Source: Datisca glomerata (lineage: Eukaryota; Streptophyta; Magnoliopsida; Cucurbitales; Datiscaceae). From it: 64,000 nucleotides of DNA. The stretch lies in contig QANY01013727.1 of assembly GCA_003255025.1 (NCBI GenBank), positions 1,199,849-1,263,848 of the forward strand. Direction: 5' to 3'. This document shows positions 11,304 through 22,514 of this stretch, one piece after another; position 1 is the first letter of the stretch; each line of letters opens with the position of its first letter. Made by a program: the position numbers and the translations under genes. The notes under the pieces were generated by a model. The model saw only the letters and a list, made by a program, of their open reading frames with translations, did not search any database and had not been told where the DNA came from.

Positions 11304-13486
11304 TATTGGAATCCACGACGACGTGGTGGTGTTTTAAAAAAATCAAAAGATGATAAATGATCGAATGGTGGAGATCCGAAATATGAAAACTTTTTAATTA
11401 AAAATTATTTTTTCAAATCGGATCCATTATATATCTATACATTAAATCTAAGACATACAAAGATATGAATTATACCACTTGTAGTCTATCAAGCGTCCTT
11501 GAAACAACGAACTTGTAATCTCACGAACAACAGACTGCGAGATCCACATCAAGATCTTCTAAGTAAACCCTTAAACACACTAGGACGTGTGTGAGCACAT
11601 AGAATAAATCAAAGACACTTTTTTGTCTCTATATGTACTCAATACATGAAATCTAGAAGTTTTGGAGAAAGACTATTGTGAGACGAAACTTTGAGAGAAT
11701 TAGAAAAATTCACAGCGCTTTTTTATTAAGCTTTAATCATAGAATGCACGTTGATTGCAGTTGTAGCACTGATAAAATAAAATCAATATATATCTTCTAG
11801 ATCAAGACTCATAAGATTTTTTAGGGATTTACATAAATTAATAAACTAAATACAAATGTGCTATTTGTAGTAGGACCCACTGTAATTGAGCAGCATTGCA
11901 GTGCCACACGGCATTACAGTGTGTCGTGAAGAACCGCAGTGTCTCACGACATTGATGACTCACGGCACCACTATAGTGCCGTGAGGCACTACAGTGTGCC
12001 CCGTGTCCGCTATAGTGTCACGTGACACTACAATAGTCCATGTCAATTTCTGATTCAAAATTAGTGATTGACATATGACAGTCCAATATGCCACGTGACA
12101 ATTTTCCAAATTCATTATTTATTTTAACCAGATAAATATTATTTAATTTATGATTCAAATTCAAAATTAATTTATATGATCTCCCAATCAATTATTTTAT
12201 CTGTTAATTAACAAATTAGATAAGCCAAATCAAATCATTATCTCATAATAATTTAATATTATTTAATTTTATAAATCAAATATTCTGTCTCACTTATCGA
12301 TCAACATAAAATTAATTGATAAAATTATTTAGTTGTAATTTCTAAAAATTACATTAAATAATTTAATTAATTAGAATTAATTAACTAATTACATATAATT
12401 ATCTCATAATTATATATTAGCCCCAGAAATTTAATTCCTATCACAAGTTAGTCTTTTTCCCATGTCCTAAAATATTCACACATTGGGCTGAGTATTATAC
12501 AAGTGACTTGGGGACCATGGATTCTCATAATTGTAAGCTCCAATAAACCAGATTATTAATTAAACTCTTTAATTAAATAATCTTATTTATTAATTTAATT
12601 ATTACTCCATTATAAATATGAAATTGCACTCTTAGTAAATACATAATATATTTACAGAGTATTCTTGTATAGTCCATTAATATAATCATGTCATATAGTT
12701 ATGTCCTCAAATTACGGGTTCATAAATTAGAGCTTGTCAAAATTATCATTTTACCCTTCTAATTACCTCTTGATCCTTAAGTACTATTAATTCACTAGTG
12801 AATAGTCAATTTATAATTGTATTATAAATTTGAGCTTAATGACCATTAAGTTCTAGAATTAACACTGAAAGAAATTAATATACGATATGTTAGGAAAGCT
12901 TGGATTCCAAAAAGAATCATGTTTCTAGCCATCCACGTCACTATATCTCTAAAACAAAAGTCATTGGTCTGTTTTACAAATAAACATTAACGGGTGATTC
13001 AAAAGATCCAGTAGACATGCATATGAGTTAATGACTACTCAGGATTCAGACTCATCTACATATAATCATCAGTTTTGATGCGTATTAAATATTTATGACA
13101 AACAGTAAGTTAATAAAGATATTAATCTACATAAGTCATGTCCTATATAATATAATTATATAAAGTACATTCACTGATAGATCTATCAACATCAATGCTC
13201 TGGATCTAGATCGCATGCATTCATAATACTTAGTGAACCGTACTAGCAACCACTCAATAAAGATTTCATACTTTAATATGTTGTGGACTATTTTATTCAT
13301 TATCTATGATCTTAATCATCTCGTACTTATACATGATCATAGTCTTATTAATGAATATGAAATTTTTAGATATTTATATATAAATTATTCTACAAAAATT
13401 CTAAAGAATAATTATAAGAAAAATGTAATTTCATTTAATTTCATATTAAAATGTCTAACACATGTTTGAGAGCACTATGCCCAACA
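11304..13486 (-). repeat. Copia B1 5' LTR, about 2.18 kb
   Basis: The left end reads TATTGGAATCC (a decayed TGTTGG terminus) next to the primer-site remnant; the right end is CCCAACA. The orientation is minus, matching gag and pol to its left. Related LTR sequence recurs at 47674-49541, 55700-57570 and 58412-61695. The length is large for a copia LTR. It contains the palindrome cluster listed separately. The matching 3' LTR is not present on the left side of the element, so no target duplication can be read. Confidence 0.75.
11880..12110 (-). promoter_or_regulatory. G-box-centred palindrome cluster in Copia B LTR
   Basis: CTCACGGCAC at 11959-11968 and GTGCCGTGAG at 11976-11985 form a perfect 10-bp inverted repeat with a 7-nt loop. 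At 12013-12030, TAGTGTCACGTGACACTA is a perfect 18-bp palindrome centred on CACGTG, a G-box. Related palindromes, TGCCACGTGGCA, occur at 48401-48412, 59141-59152 and 60254-60265 in the other LTR copies. CACGTG is the classic plant bZIP/bHLH binding core. A role as a stress- or ABA-responsive LTR enhancer is inferred from position and sequence, not shown. Confidence 0.5.
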
Positions 13487-13929
13487 TAAGAAGACTTGAA
13501 AAACAATTTATTAAAGATAGTGAATGAGGCACTTCAAAGAAGAAATGCTTGATTTGATTTGGGTTGATGGTTATGTTTTTAGTTTTTTTAGTAAAATTAG
13601 TCTTAAATGATGGAATTTATCCTTAGTTAGTATGGAGTTTACTTTCGATATACTTTTTCAATTTCATATCAGACAGGTCAGTGGCCAAGTGAATTTTATG
13701 AATATTGTTTATATATTCATAGATACTCATAGTATAAAAAATATACTTATGGTATAACCTTTTATGAATCATATAATTCTTTTGATTTTTAATTTATGTT
13801 CTATTGTAATTGTTTATTTAGTTCAACGCTTATGTCTTTTTGCAAGTGTTCACTTGTATTTACATTCATATTCTATAGAACTTCTATAATGATATGAACA
13901 TGTTTGGTTAAGTCAATACTGTGGTAATT
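13487..13929. other. AT-rich spacer beyond the Copia B1 LTR
   Basis: No gene or recognisable element. From about 13710 it carries TATACTCATAGTATA-like words that lead into the minisatellite that follows. Confidence 0.4.
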
Positions 13930-14350
13930 CATTATTGACTGTGTATTAACATTTACTCACATGTATATATGTATCAAAACTTACTGTTTCAAGGTATTGG
14001 ATATATACCCATAGTTTACTAGTATTTACTCACATGTATATATTTTATCAAATCAGGCTATTTCATGAATGGATTTATACCAATAGTATATTATCATTTA
14101 CGAACTTGTATACATTTAGCAAAACAGACTATTTCAAGGCATTGGATATATTCCTATGGTACATTAACATCTGCTCACATGTATAAACTTTATCAAACCA
14201 GGCTATTTCAAGAATGGTTTATATACTCATAGTATTAACATTTACTCACATGTATATACTTATCAAAACAGACTATTTCAAGGTATTGGATAAATATACT
14301 AATAGTATATTAACATTTATTCACATGTATATACACTAATCAAAACAATA
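13930..14350. repeat. Minisatellite of about 73-bp units in an alternating dimer pattern
   Basis: The landmark word CTCACATGTATA recurs at about 13956, 14029, 14174, 14245 and 14320, with a decayed copy (GAACTTGTATA) near 14102, so spacings are about 70-75 bp. Units alternate in type. Type A carries a word like CAGACTATTTCAAGGTATTG; type B carries CAGGCTATTTCAAGAATGG. The order is A-B-A-B-A, with A-to-A and B-to-B spacing of about 143-146 bp, so this is a two-unit higher-order repeat. About five and a half units are present. It lies at the 3' edge of the DUF1985-type MULE gene and could be part of that element. Confidence 0.7.
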
Positions 14351-14390
14351 TTTATCTGAAGGAATTTTCATATCTTCCCAAATGAATAAT

Positions 14391-17300
14391 AATATCAAAT
14401 TCCATCAAAAGTTTCAAATTAGTAAACTATTTGCAGACTATCATCATTTACGACATAATCATATACCATCAATTAAGCCATAGGTCATCAAAAAATACTA
14501 TCGTCCATGTGATCTAGCAGAATATCAACAAGTTTAATATCCTAATAATAACTATCCAACAGTTTTAAGACAACTCATCATTTACCATCAGGAAAAGGTT
14601 GGGAAAATAAATCATAACTAGGTATTTCTGATTCATGTGGTGGCACTGTTAGCTGTACGGCTGGCTTTTCTGGAGCTGCTCGTTGTTTAGTTTGTACCGT
14701 TGGCTACTCTTTTGGGCCATTTTCATTAGTCGCTGTGACTTCTTTACGTAAGTTGCTGCTGCTCTAACAAAACACTTTTTTTCATTGTTTTCATGCATTT
14801 CAGTATAGTACATAATAATCACTAAATACATAAGCTGCATTTACAATTACCTTCATTGACTGCTCTTGAATTGTAGTCACATGTTTATCAGCATTTTCTT
14901 ATCCAACATTTGCATTTACAACCTCATTGTTCACAGCAGCAGTATCAGCATTCACAGTAGCAGTACCAACATTCACAACATTATCCTTTCATCCAAGTGA
15001 ATGCAACACACATTAGCATGCCTAGTATTTAAATTGGTTATGCTAAATATTTATACGTAGTACATAAATTAATTACCTTTCCAGCTTCTGTTTGCTGGGC
15101 AATCTTAAATAACAAAGTATGGATTTCCCTCATTTTTATATCCATGCTTATCATGGATTTGTTCATTTCATTCTGTGTTCTTTCCGACTTGTCAATTTTT
15201 TTATGCCAAACAGCCATTGCCTCCTTGTTTTGAAACTTTTTTAGTTTTTTCATCAACAAACCAAATGATTCGCAATCTGAATTTTCCCAATTTTTTCATT
15301 TTCCACAATTTCCCCCTTAAGAAAATGAGCCATGTATGTCGCTTTCATCTCCAATTGTATAAAGACAATTGATGCAACTGTAAGTTGTTATGAAATCACA
15401 TTATTTAAAAAAACAGTCACAAAGATTCAAGCATTCTCAAATCAACAAGGAAATAGTCATCGTATATTTACTGATAGTAATCATCAATATATTACTTCAT
15501 TTATAGTTCATGTTCTAATTAAATATTATTATGCTACCATACAGTTACTGATTATATACTGGAAATCAACAAAAAAAATTTGGTTGCTTATGTAATTTAT
15601 CAAATACATGAAACATTAAACATACTTCCTATATAAATTGCCTTTATACTCAAAGTAATTATCAGTATACCACTGCAGAATACTCAGATCAAATTAAACT
15701 TAAAACATTAACATGATAGTCACTCAATAGATACTGAGAGTAAACATTTATATCATATTGTTTATATACATTATGTAATAAAAAACAGTAACCTCTTCTG
15801 AGTCAAATACTTTCATCTGAATTTCCTTCCAGCCTGGTTGTTCTCCTCCCCTCCACTTACACATCCCTAGGATCCCCTCCCTAAATGTTTTGCAAGCTTG
15901 TTGCATGCATTGGTGAGGGTTGGGATCACCTCATAAGCCCACACGATTAAAGCCAATGAGAAACCCCCAAAATGGAACCTCTTTGGTGAAGGATCGTTTA
16001 GCACACTTTTGAGAAAACCTATTGTCATCTCATATGACAATCTTCCCCATGGAAATTTCCAAAGACCTTATCAATATCAATCATTTTCATATGGTCATTA
16101 TCGATTCCAGTCGCCAATTGTTTTGGTAAAAGAATATTCTCTAGACAAAAATCTTAGCCAACTTTATTTTGATTTCCTGACTGGCTTATCTAAATGCATT
16201 GAAAGAATAAAGCAGACTCTCCTTAGACATGGATCTAGACATGGATTTGATGCTTGGAAAAGCTTCATCAATCAATTAACCATCAGGTAAAGTTTCTTTA
16301 TTCAGTGAGGGATACAGATCACAGTTTAATCTAATTATTAAAGCAAATTCTCTAAGACTGAATCTAACCACACAACCTTCAAAATTGAAACAAGACCGAT
16401 CACTGTTGTTACTAAAAAAAACTGCCTCCTAGCTAAATGAAGCAGTAATTGGGGAGGTACTTTTGCAAGTTTGATGTTTAACGGGTTTCCTCAACATGTT
16501 TTCTTAAAGATCTCTCGCACTCTTCCTGAGTTAACCAACATTTTAGAGTAACCAAATATTCAAATTTCGCATATATATTCACTTTCTTGTTTGCTTTCCA
16601 TAATTCAGTTGGCATAAACACATAATCCTACAAATTAGTAATTAACAATAATATTTACATTAAAAAATAAGTTATGATATATGTATAATTACTTTAGGTA
16701 TATTTTAAGTTAATGTTTAACTTGTTTAACTCAGTTTCAGCAGTTGTTTGTTGTTCATTGGTTTGGGCAGGAGAAATTTCACTTGTGGAAAGTCTCTTTT
16801 GTTTCCATAGGCTCTTTTTCTTGAATTTCAGGTTGTTTTTTCTTTGTCACCCATGGTTGTTTGCTTGCCATTGCAGATGTTTCAGCTCCTTAGAACCTCT
16901 TACTTTTCATTGGTTGTTCCTATTATAAAAAAAATGTATTCAATCATTATAATAGCTTATATATGCATAAATTAGTGCTATATGTAATAGTTACCTGTGA
17001 TGCAGTGGTTTTTTTCACTTGCATGATTTTATTTAATTTATTCTGTCTATGCCTTTTTATTTTGGTGCATAATTATTTGGTGGCACTGTGTTTTGGCTGC
17101 ATTGTATTTCCACTGTGTATAAGTTTATTTACTGTAAGTAAATGTCTATATATACACATTTCTACTGGCTATATGTTTCATGTAAACAATAAAACATTAA
17201 AAATATACTGAGAGGAAATGTTAAAATACTAATTCAGGAATAAATATGTGCTAAATTGAACATAAGTATGCTAATCAACAGCAAAAGACTATATGTTTAT

Positions 17301-18240
17301 ATACTATAGGCTTATATATATATATATATATATACTATTGAAAATTAGTATTGCATACCAGTTAATATATAAAAATATATATGTTTATATACTTATGGCG
17401 TATCAATATATACTATTATACAGAACAAGAAGGCAGAAGATGCAATCACAATGCTTCAACATATTACTTCACATGTCAACACTACTTCACAGAACAATAT
17501 GCAATATAGAACGAGAACTCAATTAATTTAGTAATATGCCAGTAAATTCAGAGTACATTGAAGTTAAAACAAAAATATACCTAATTCATAATGAAAATCG
17601 CATCAATATAGAATGAAAATCGCAGTCAATATGCAATCACATTAATCTATAACTAAATATACCAGTATATGCAGTTAGTACATAGACAAAAATAGAACAA
17701 TGATATGGTGAGTATATAGACAAAAATAGAACAATGATATAGTGAGTATATAGACAAAAATATAGAATGCAAATCGCAGAGTACATTGAAGTTAGAAAAA
17801 TCAGTGAGTACATAGACAAAAATATATCGTGATTCAGAGATTTTCATGATTAAACCTCTGAAATATACGGTTTCATATGAAAAATGAAGAATATTGATAT
17901 AGTGATGAAAAAGAAAATAAATTTCAACTTACAATCGCAATTTTCAAGTTATATACTGTTATATAAGAAAACAAAAAGAGAAACTACAACTTACAATCGT
18001 GATTTGGTGCGATCTAGGCTCGGGATGGAGATTTTTGGATGTTTCATGTCGCCCCAAATTTTGATGGAGATTTTGAATGGCTCGAGATGGAGTAGGGTTC
18101 GCGTCGCCTCAAGAGAGATATTTGAGGCTAGGATTTCGTAATATTTACTGTGAATGTTTTCGTAAGTTTCTTTGCTAGGGTTTATCATGCGTCGTCTCCA
18201 GTCGAGAGGTTACTTGTGTGTTTTTGCTAGGGTTTGTTAC
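14391..18240 (-). pseudogene. Decayed MULE-type gene with DUF1985-like domain
   Basis: Minus-strand exons appear in order. Near 16640-16540 lies FMPTELWKANKKVNIYAKFE. Near 16385-16300 is CVVRFSLREFALIIRLNC, characteristic of the DUF1985 N-half. Near 16065-15850 is FPWGRLSYEMTIGFLKSV, then FHFGGFSLALIVWAYEVIP, typical of the C-half, before a frameshift and a possible donor near 15795. Downstream, 15259-15075 encodes a charged Lys/Glu-rich segment (NKEAMAVWHKKIDKSERTQ) and 14840-14650 another. In plants this domain is found in Ulp1-protease-carrying Mutator-like elements; no Ulp1 catalytic region is seen here. The right end near 18100-18240 contains AACCCTAGCAAA on the minus strand, typical of a 5' UTR. 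Stops and frameshifts indicate a pseudogene; terminal inverted repeats were not found. Confidence 0.6.
17678..17780. repeat. 34-bp minisatellite, three copies
   Basis: Units starting GTATATAGACAAAAATAGAA occur at about 17678, 17712 and 17746, spaced 34 bp. A further partial GTACATAGACAAAAATAT lies near 17806. It sits in an intron or 5' spacer of the DUF1985-type gene. Confidence 0.6.
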
Positions 18241-19632
18241 GAGAAAGAGGGAACATATGCATTTTGTTAGTGAGAGCATTTTTGTCAATTCATTATTTTT
18301 TAGGTTTTAATGATGGGTTATTATAAAATTCGGTCATTTGTATAATTTATAATTTTTTTGGTCATTATTTTCTTTATTTTTCTATAGTCAACTAGTTCCC
18401 TAATTCAATAAAAAATAAATGAAATTTCAATAATTTTGCAGTCCACGCTAGAAAGTTAGACTTTTTTTGTCACGTTACGCTAATTTTGATAGCTTAGGCT
18501 CAAGCCCACTTATTCCACATAAAGGGAAACCCAACACTTAAGTTTCAATGACAGACAGAATAAGTCCTAAATGATGAGACGGTTTTATCTAGTTATTATA
18601 TTCAGCATCTTACTGATCGACACTATAAATGATCAATAAATCCATATATGAGATGCATTTATAAGCTTCTAGTAACGTTATGTTACGTAATTTTTCTATT
18701 GTTTATGATCTTCTAGTTTGAGTATAAATAGGTCTAATTCCTAATTTCTTTCTCTAGGATAAAAAAAACATAAAATATTAACAAACATTAACTTTGAGAA
18801 AATAGCACACATATTAACTGTAAAAAAACTTTGAAAAAAGTCGCTTATCTTTAGTATATATTTTTTAAAATGTTTGGTCATATTTAAAAAGTAGAGCTTT
18901 TGTGGTGCCATGCGGGTATGATTCTATGAATATCTCACATGTGTTAGTATTGAACAGGAAGGTACTCCAAATATATTGTAGATACTTTTGCTCAACACAT
19001 TTTAAGTACTTTAATACATATTTGAAGTATTTCACTCATTTTTAAGATAATCACAATATCGTATATCCGGTAACGCAGAATTTTCCTTTAAAAACGTAAT
19101 TGAAATCAAATAGATGGTTTGCCCATTTTGACTCATGCTAAAATTTTAAAATCAAACCAAGCAACGAATCAAACGATCCAAAGTTTTAGTTCATTAGCTT
19201 TTATTAAATGTTTCTAAAATCATATGAATGGTTAAGAAACAAATAATAACTTCTTGGAAGCTTCAAGTTAAGAACTAGATCAGCAGGTCCCTAATGGAAA
19301 GCAAAGTCAGTAGATTCAATGCTATAACATATGGAGAGCACATGTTAAATATTAAGCAGTTTGATTCATCTGGATCCTCCGATCAAATCTGAATGACCCA
19401 AATAAACTAAACTTATAAGGTGAGAAAAAAAATAAATTCTGCATTTTTTTTCAATTTAATGTAACTAGATTTGATCGAAGACGGACTGAATTGTCTGCCG
19501 GTGGGATTGAATTCCGATCTCATTCTCTAGAAGGAAAGATCTTAGGGCTCTCTCATTGTAAAAATTGCTTGTAATACTTTTGTTTATAATATTTGAAAAG
19601 AAATCATTCTTAGATTTTGTAGGATATAGTTA
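18241..19632. other. Intergenic AT-rich sequence
   Basis: No protein-coding signal. A plus-strand TATAAATAG box near 18724, followed by TCTAATTCC and a T/C-rich stretch, looks promoter- or LTR-like but leads to no open frame. The segment 19490-19620 (GATCTTAGGGCTCTC, then GTAATACTTTTG) resembles the U5 end of a plant LTR, but no pair or target duplication could be found. Confidence 0.35.
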
Positions 19633-21128
19633 GGGGCCATTTGGTACTTGTAAAGTAAGAATGCTGAAAAAATTTAAGTGATAAAGTTAGATGACAAAAT
19701 ATTAAGATTACCATATTTTATAATGTATGGTTAAGTGAAAATTTTTTATTGAAAATTATGATTTCTTTATTTGGTATGCATGATACTTGAGTAAAGTTGT
19801 GTGAGAAAATTTGATAAAATTATTGGAAAAGTTATATAAACTATATGAAAGTAATAAAATTATTTATTATTTATAGTTTCTTTTTTTTATCAACTTTTAA
19901 TTTGTTGTCAATGATTATTTATATATTCTAATACAAATTAGGTCTTATATATATACATTATTTTATACACTAAATAATTAATTATATTATTAACCCATCA
20001 ATAAAATTAAATCAACTATTTTTCTCCTACTACGTCAAAAATTAAAATAATTTTTCTATTTACATCGAACAAAAAAATTTAATGACAAATTGTTTAAATT
20101 TACATAGCAAAATTGTACACAGATTCTCTATTAGCAACTACTGAAAAATCTTAATAATTTATGTCGTGTTTCATTAAATTTTTTCTAATATCACAAATTA
20201 ATTATCATACAAGTTTCCTCTTTTATATATAAAAATAAATCTCATATAAATAACTTTCATTTATATTAACACACTAAAATATTTAATAATACATAACAAT
20301 TTTTCTGTTACATGTACTTTTCTTCAGTAGATATGTATACCATATTAATCAATATTTTAGTTCTTTCGCATAAACAAAACATAACAATCATGTAAAAAAA
20401 TTATATTTTGGTTAAATACAATTTAAAATTGAAGATAAATGATTGAGAGACCTCCCACATCCGTGGTTTCGTCCCACGGATTCGGTCCTCCACACCAAAA
20501 ATGAAGCGTGATAAACAATTCAGTTATATTTTTCTTTATAAATTTAATATTTTTTAAATATTGATAGTTTATGAATAATATTTATTTTAGGGAATAAATT
20601 AATTTTAATTTCAAAAAAATATTTGATTTTATTAACATGTATATATGAAGAGTTTATGGATCTTAATTCAAACTAATTTTATTTCATTCATTCTAACTAA
20701 CGTACATATCTTAATATCACGAGACGACCCTGAGATGAGTTGGCGGATGAGTAGGAATAGACGGAAAAAACCCTTAAAATTCGGTATCAGGATCGTTTCG
20801 GTTCCATCAGGATCGAGATATTTTACGACACTTTTGTAAGATTTTGGTATTGAATAAAATAAAATACCAAAATCAAGTAAGAATAATTGAAATAAATAAT
20901 GATATTTTTATGGGGATTTGGAAAAGTAAGAGTTATTTTGAAAAATGTGTATATGTGTTATAAGATTGGAAAATTATTTGGTAAAATAGATTTTTGTGGA
21001 AAAGTGGTAGAAAAAGTAATCTGAGATTGTTATTTTATCAGACTAAATAACTTTAACATAGCAAATGATAATACTTATAACAAATATGAGAAAATGTTGA
21101 AAAATAAAAAAATTGAAAACAAACTACC
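19633..21128. mobile_element. Harbinger/Tourist-like element with TTA duplication
   Basis: The left end reads GGGGCCATTTGGTAC and is preceded by TTA at 19630-19632. The right end, read on the opposite strand, is GGTAGTTTGTTTTC, and the element is followed by TTA at 21129-21131. A TTA target duplication and a G-rich terminus ending in TTTGGT fit PIF/Harbinger-type elements. The inverted repeats are poorly matched, so decay is advanced or the element belongs to another TIR family. No transposase is encoded; the open frame at 20645-20839 looks spurious. An 8-bp hairpin (ATCCGTGG, 7-nt loop, CCACGGAT) lies at 20459-20481. Confidence 0.45.
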
Positions 21129-21131
21129 TTA

Positions 21132-21799
21132 TTTTTGTTGAAAACAAAAATAAGCCATATGCATGTAATTAGGAAAATTTTGTGGAACCTTAAGTTTTCC
21201 TCTGATACCGATATTAACAGGTTTCTGCAAGTCCATCAGTCTTTCCCCAGTGATGTTGGGGTAAGGCTTGCCTTGCTTCTCTTAGAATGACTTTTTTTCT
21301 CTTGGAGTGTGCCTCTTATAGCCAAGTAGCTCTTTTGTTTATTAAAAAAATCTTGATCTAATAATATAGGAGCTTTGGATTCTAGAGACATAAATTAACA
21401 GCTATTTTTTTGGGTAAACGAAATGTAAAATATTTACAAGTAAAATTTGCTATATTTTTACTAGAGTTAATTAATTAGTTTTTATTAAGGTCAAATAAAT
21501 CTAAACCCTTTTGATTTTTTTTCATTTTAATAATATTTGAGATATTGTTCAAAAAAATTCTAAACCATTAAAAGAAAAATAGCAATGTATCAAGCATTTG
21601 CCGGTACATAGGTAAAATTTAGAGGAAATTGTAATGGAGAGGAGACAACAAAATTTTCAAATTGTCTTTATTCATGCTCCAATTGTTTTTTCAACCGCCA
21701 ATATCCAATCTCCAACTAGTTTTTTCAAATAGGGATTTAGGGAATTTGGACCTAAATTTAAAACTGCCATGTTATTGATGAGTAAATATAGCATTTGTT
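21132..21799. other. Intergenic sequence with a possible LINE 3' tail
   Basis: The stretch 21210-21350 (GTTGGGGTAAGGCTTGCC, then CTTTTGTTTATTAAAAAAAT) resembles the 3' end of a plant LINE ending in an A-run near 21346. No coding region is present. The remainder to 21800 is AT-rich and unremarkable. Confidence 0.3.
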
Positions 21800-22160
21800 A
21801 GTTTGGTCTCATGCCGCTTTTTACTACCAATATATAGTGATGCCTCATCAAATGTAGGGCGACATAAGTTTAACTAAACTTTAACATAAGGATCATATTT
21901 ATGTTTTATTAAATTATTTGGTGAAAAATATAACAATCCACATTTCAAAATGTTAATTTGGTCCCTACATTAAAGCATGATTTTTAGGCTTCAAGGTAAA
22001 AAAAATAAAGCCTGATTTTTAAATTTAATTGTGAAAGGTAATAGAATTTGCGAATATTATAAAATTTGAACAATATTATGGTTATAGTTCGTTGCACATT
22101 TACAGACTCATTTACTGCAGTTTGAGTGAACTGAAATTCCACATTGTCGATGTGAAAGGT
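21800..22160. repeat. Family D repeat, copy 2
   Basis: This copy matches 870-1319 and 31060-31350: ACCAATATATAGTGATGC at about 21825, CTTTAACATAAGG, a TTAATTTGGTCCCT block, a GTGAAAGGTAATAGAATTTG block and TTATGGTTATAGTTCGTTGC. It joins a fragment of repeat E at its right end. Non-coding. Confidence 0.55.
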
Positions 22161-22385
22161 AACTTTCAAAGTGAAGAGTGAGTACTTTGAATATTAAATG
22201 ATAATGACAAAATCAAACGTATTATGGAAGGAAAAGAATGCCTACTTTTATAGTTGACACGTGAGGACCACTATAACTAATCACGTTATTAGCTATCGAT
22301 CACTAATTAAGTATAATCACATCAACTAATCGTATTGAGGTCAATCTAAAATGAATATATTCTGGTATCCTCAACAGAAATAATA
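22160..22385 (-). repeat. Repeat E fragment (LTR-like), copy 1
   Basis: Read on the minus strand it starts TGTTGAGGATACCAGAATAT and contains GATTAGTTATAGTGGTCC, ACGTGTCAACTATAAAAG and a 3' part ending near CAAAGTACTCACTC. It is the truncated counterpart of 30714-31052. The TATA-like box and TGTTGAG start suggest an LTR fragment, but no pair, primer site or target duplication is visible. Confidence 0.4.
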
Positions 22386-22514
22386 CAAATATCAAAATCT
22401 TTCTGAGCAGCCAACCTGCTAGCTTGCTCTAGTCATTGCTCTAGGGTTGTTAATCGTACTGCTCATGATGTGCTAGGATAGGTATTAAGTTGTCAGGTGA
22501 TATTTCTTTAAAAG

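Noticed and set aside
13930..14350. CRISPR-like array
   Set aside because: Units are contiguous with no distinct spacers and the DNA is plant nuclear; it is a minisatellite.
16009..16290. Plus-strand 93-residue frame starting MRKPIVISYDNLPHGN
   Set aside because: Antisense shadow of the DUF1985-type coding sequence (FPWGRLSYEMTIGF) on the minus strand.
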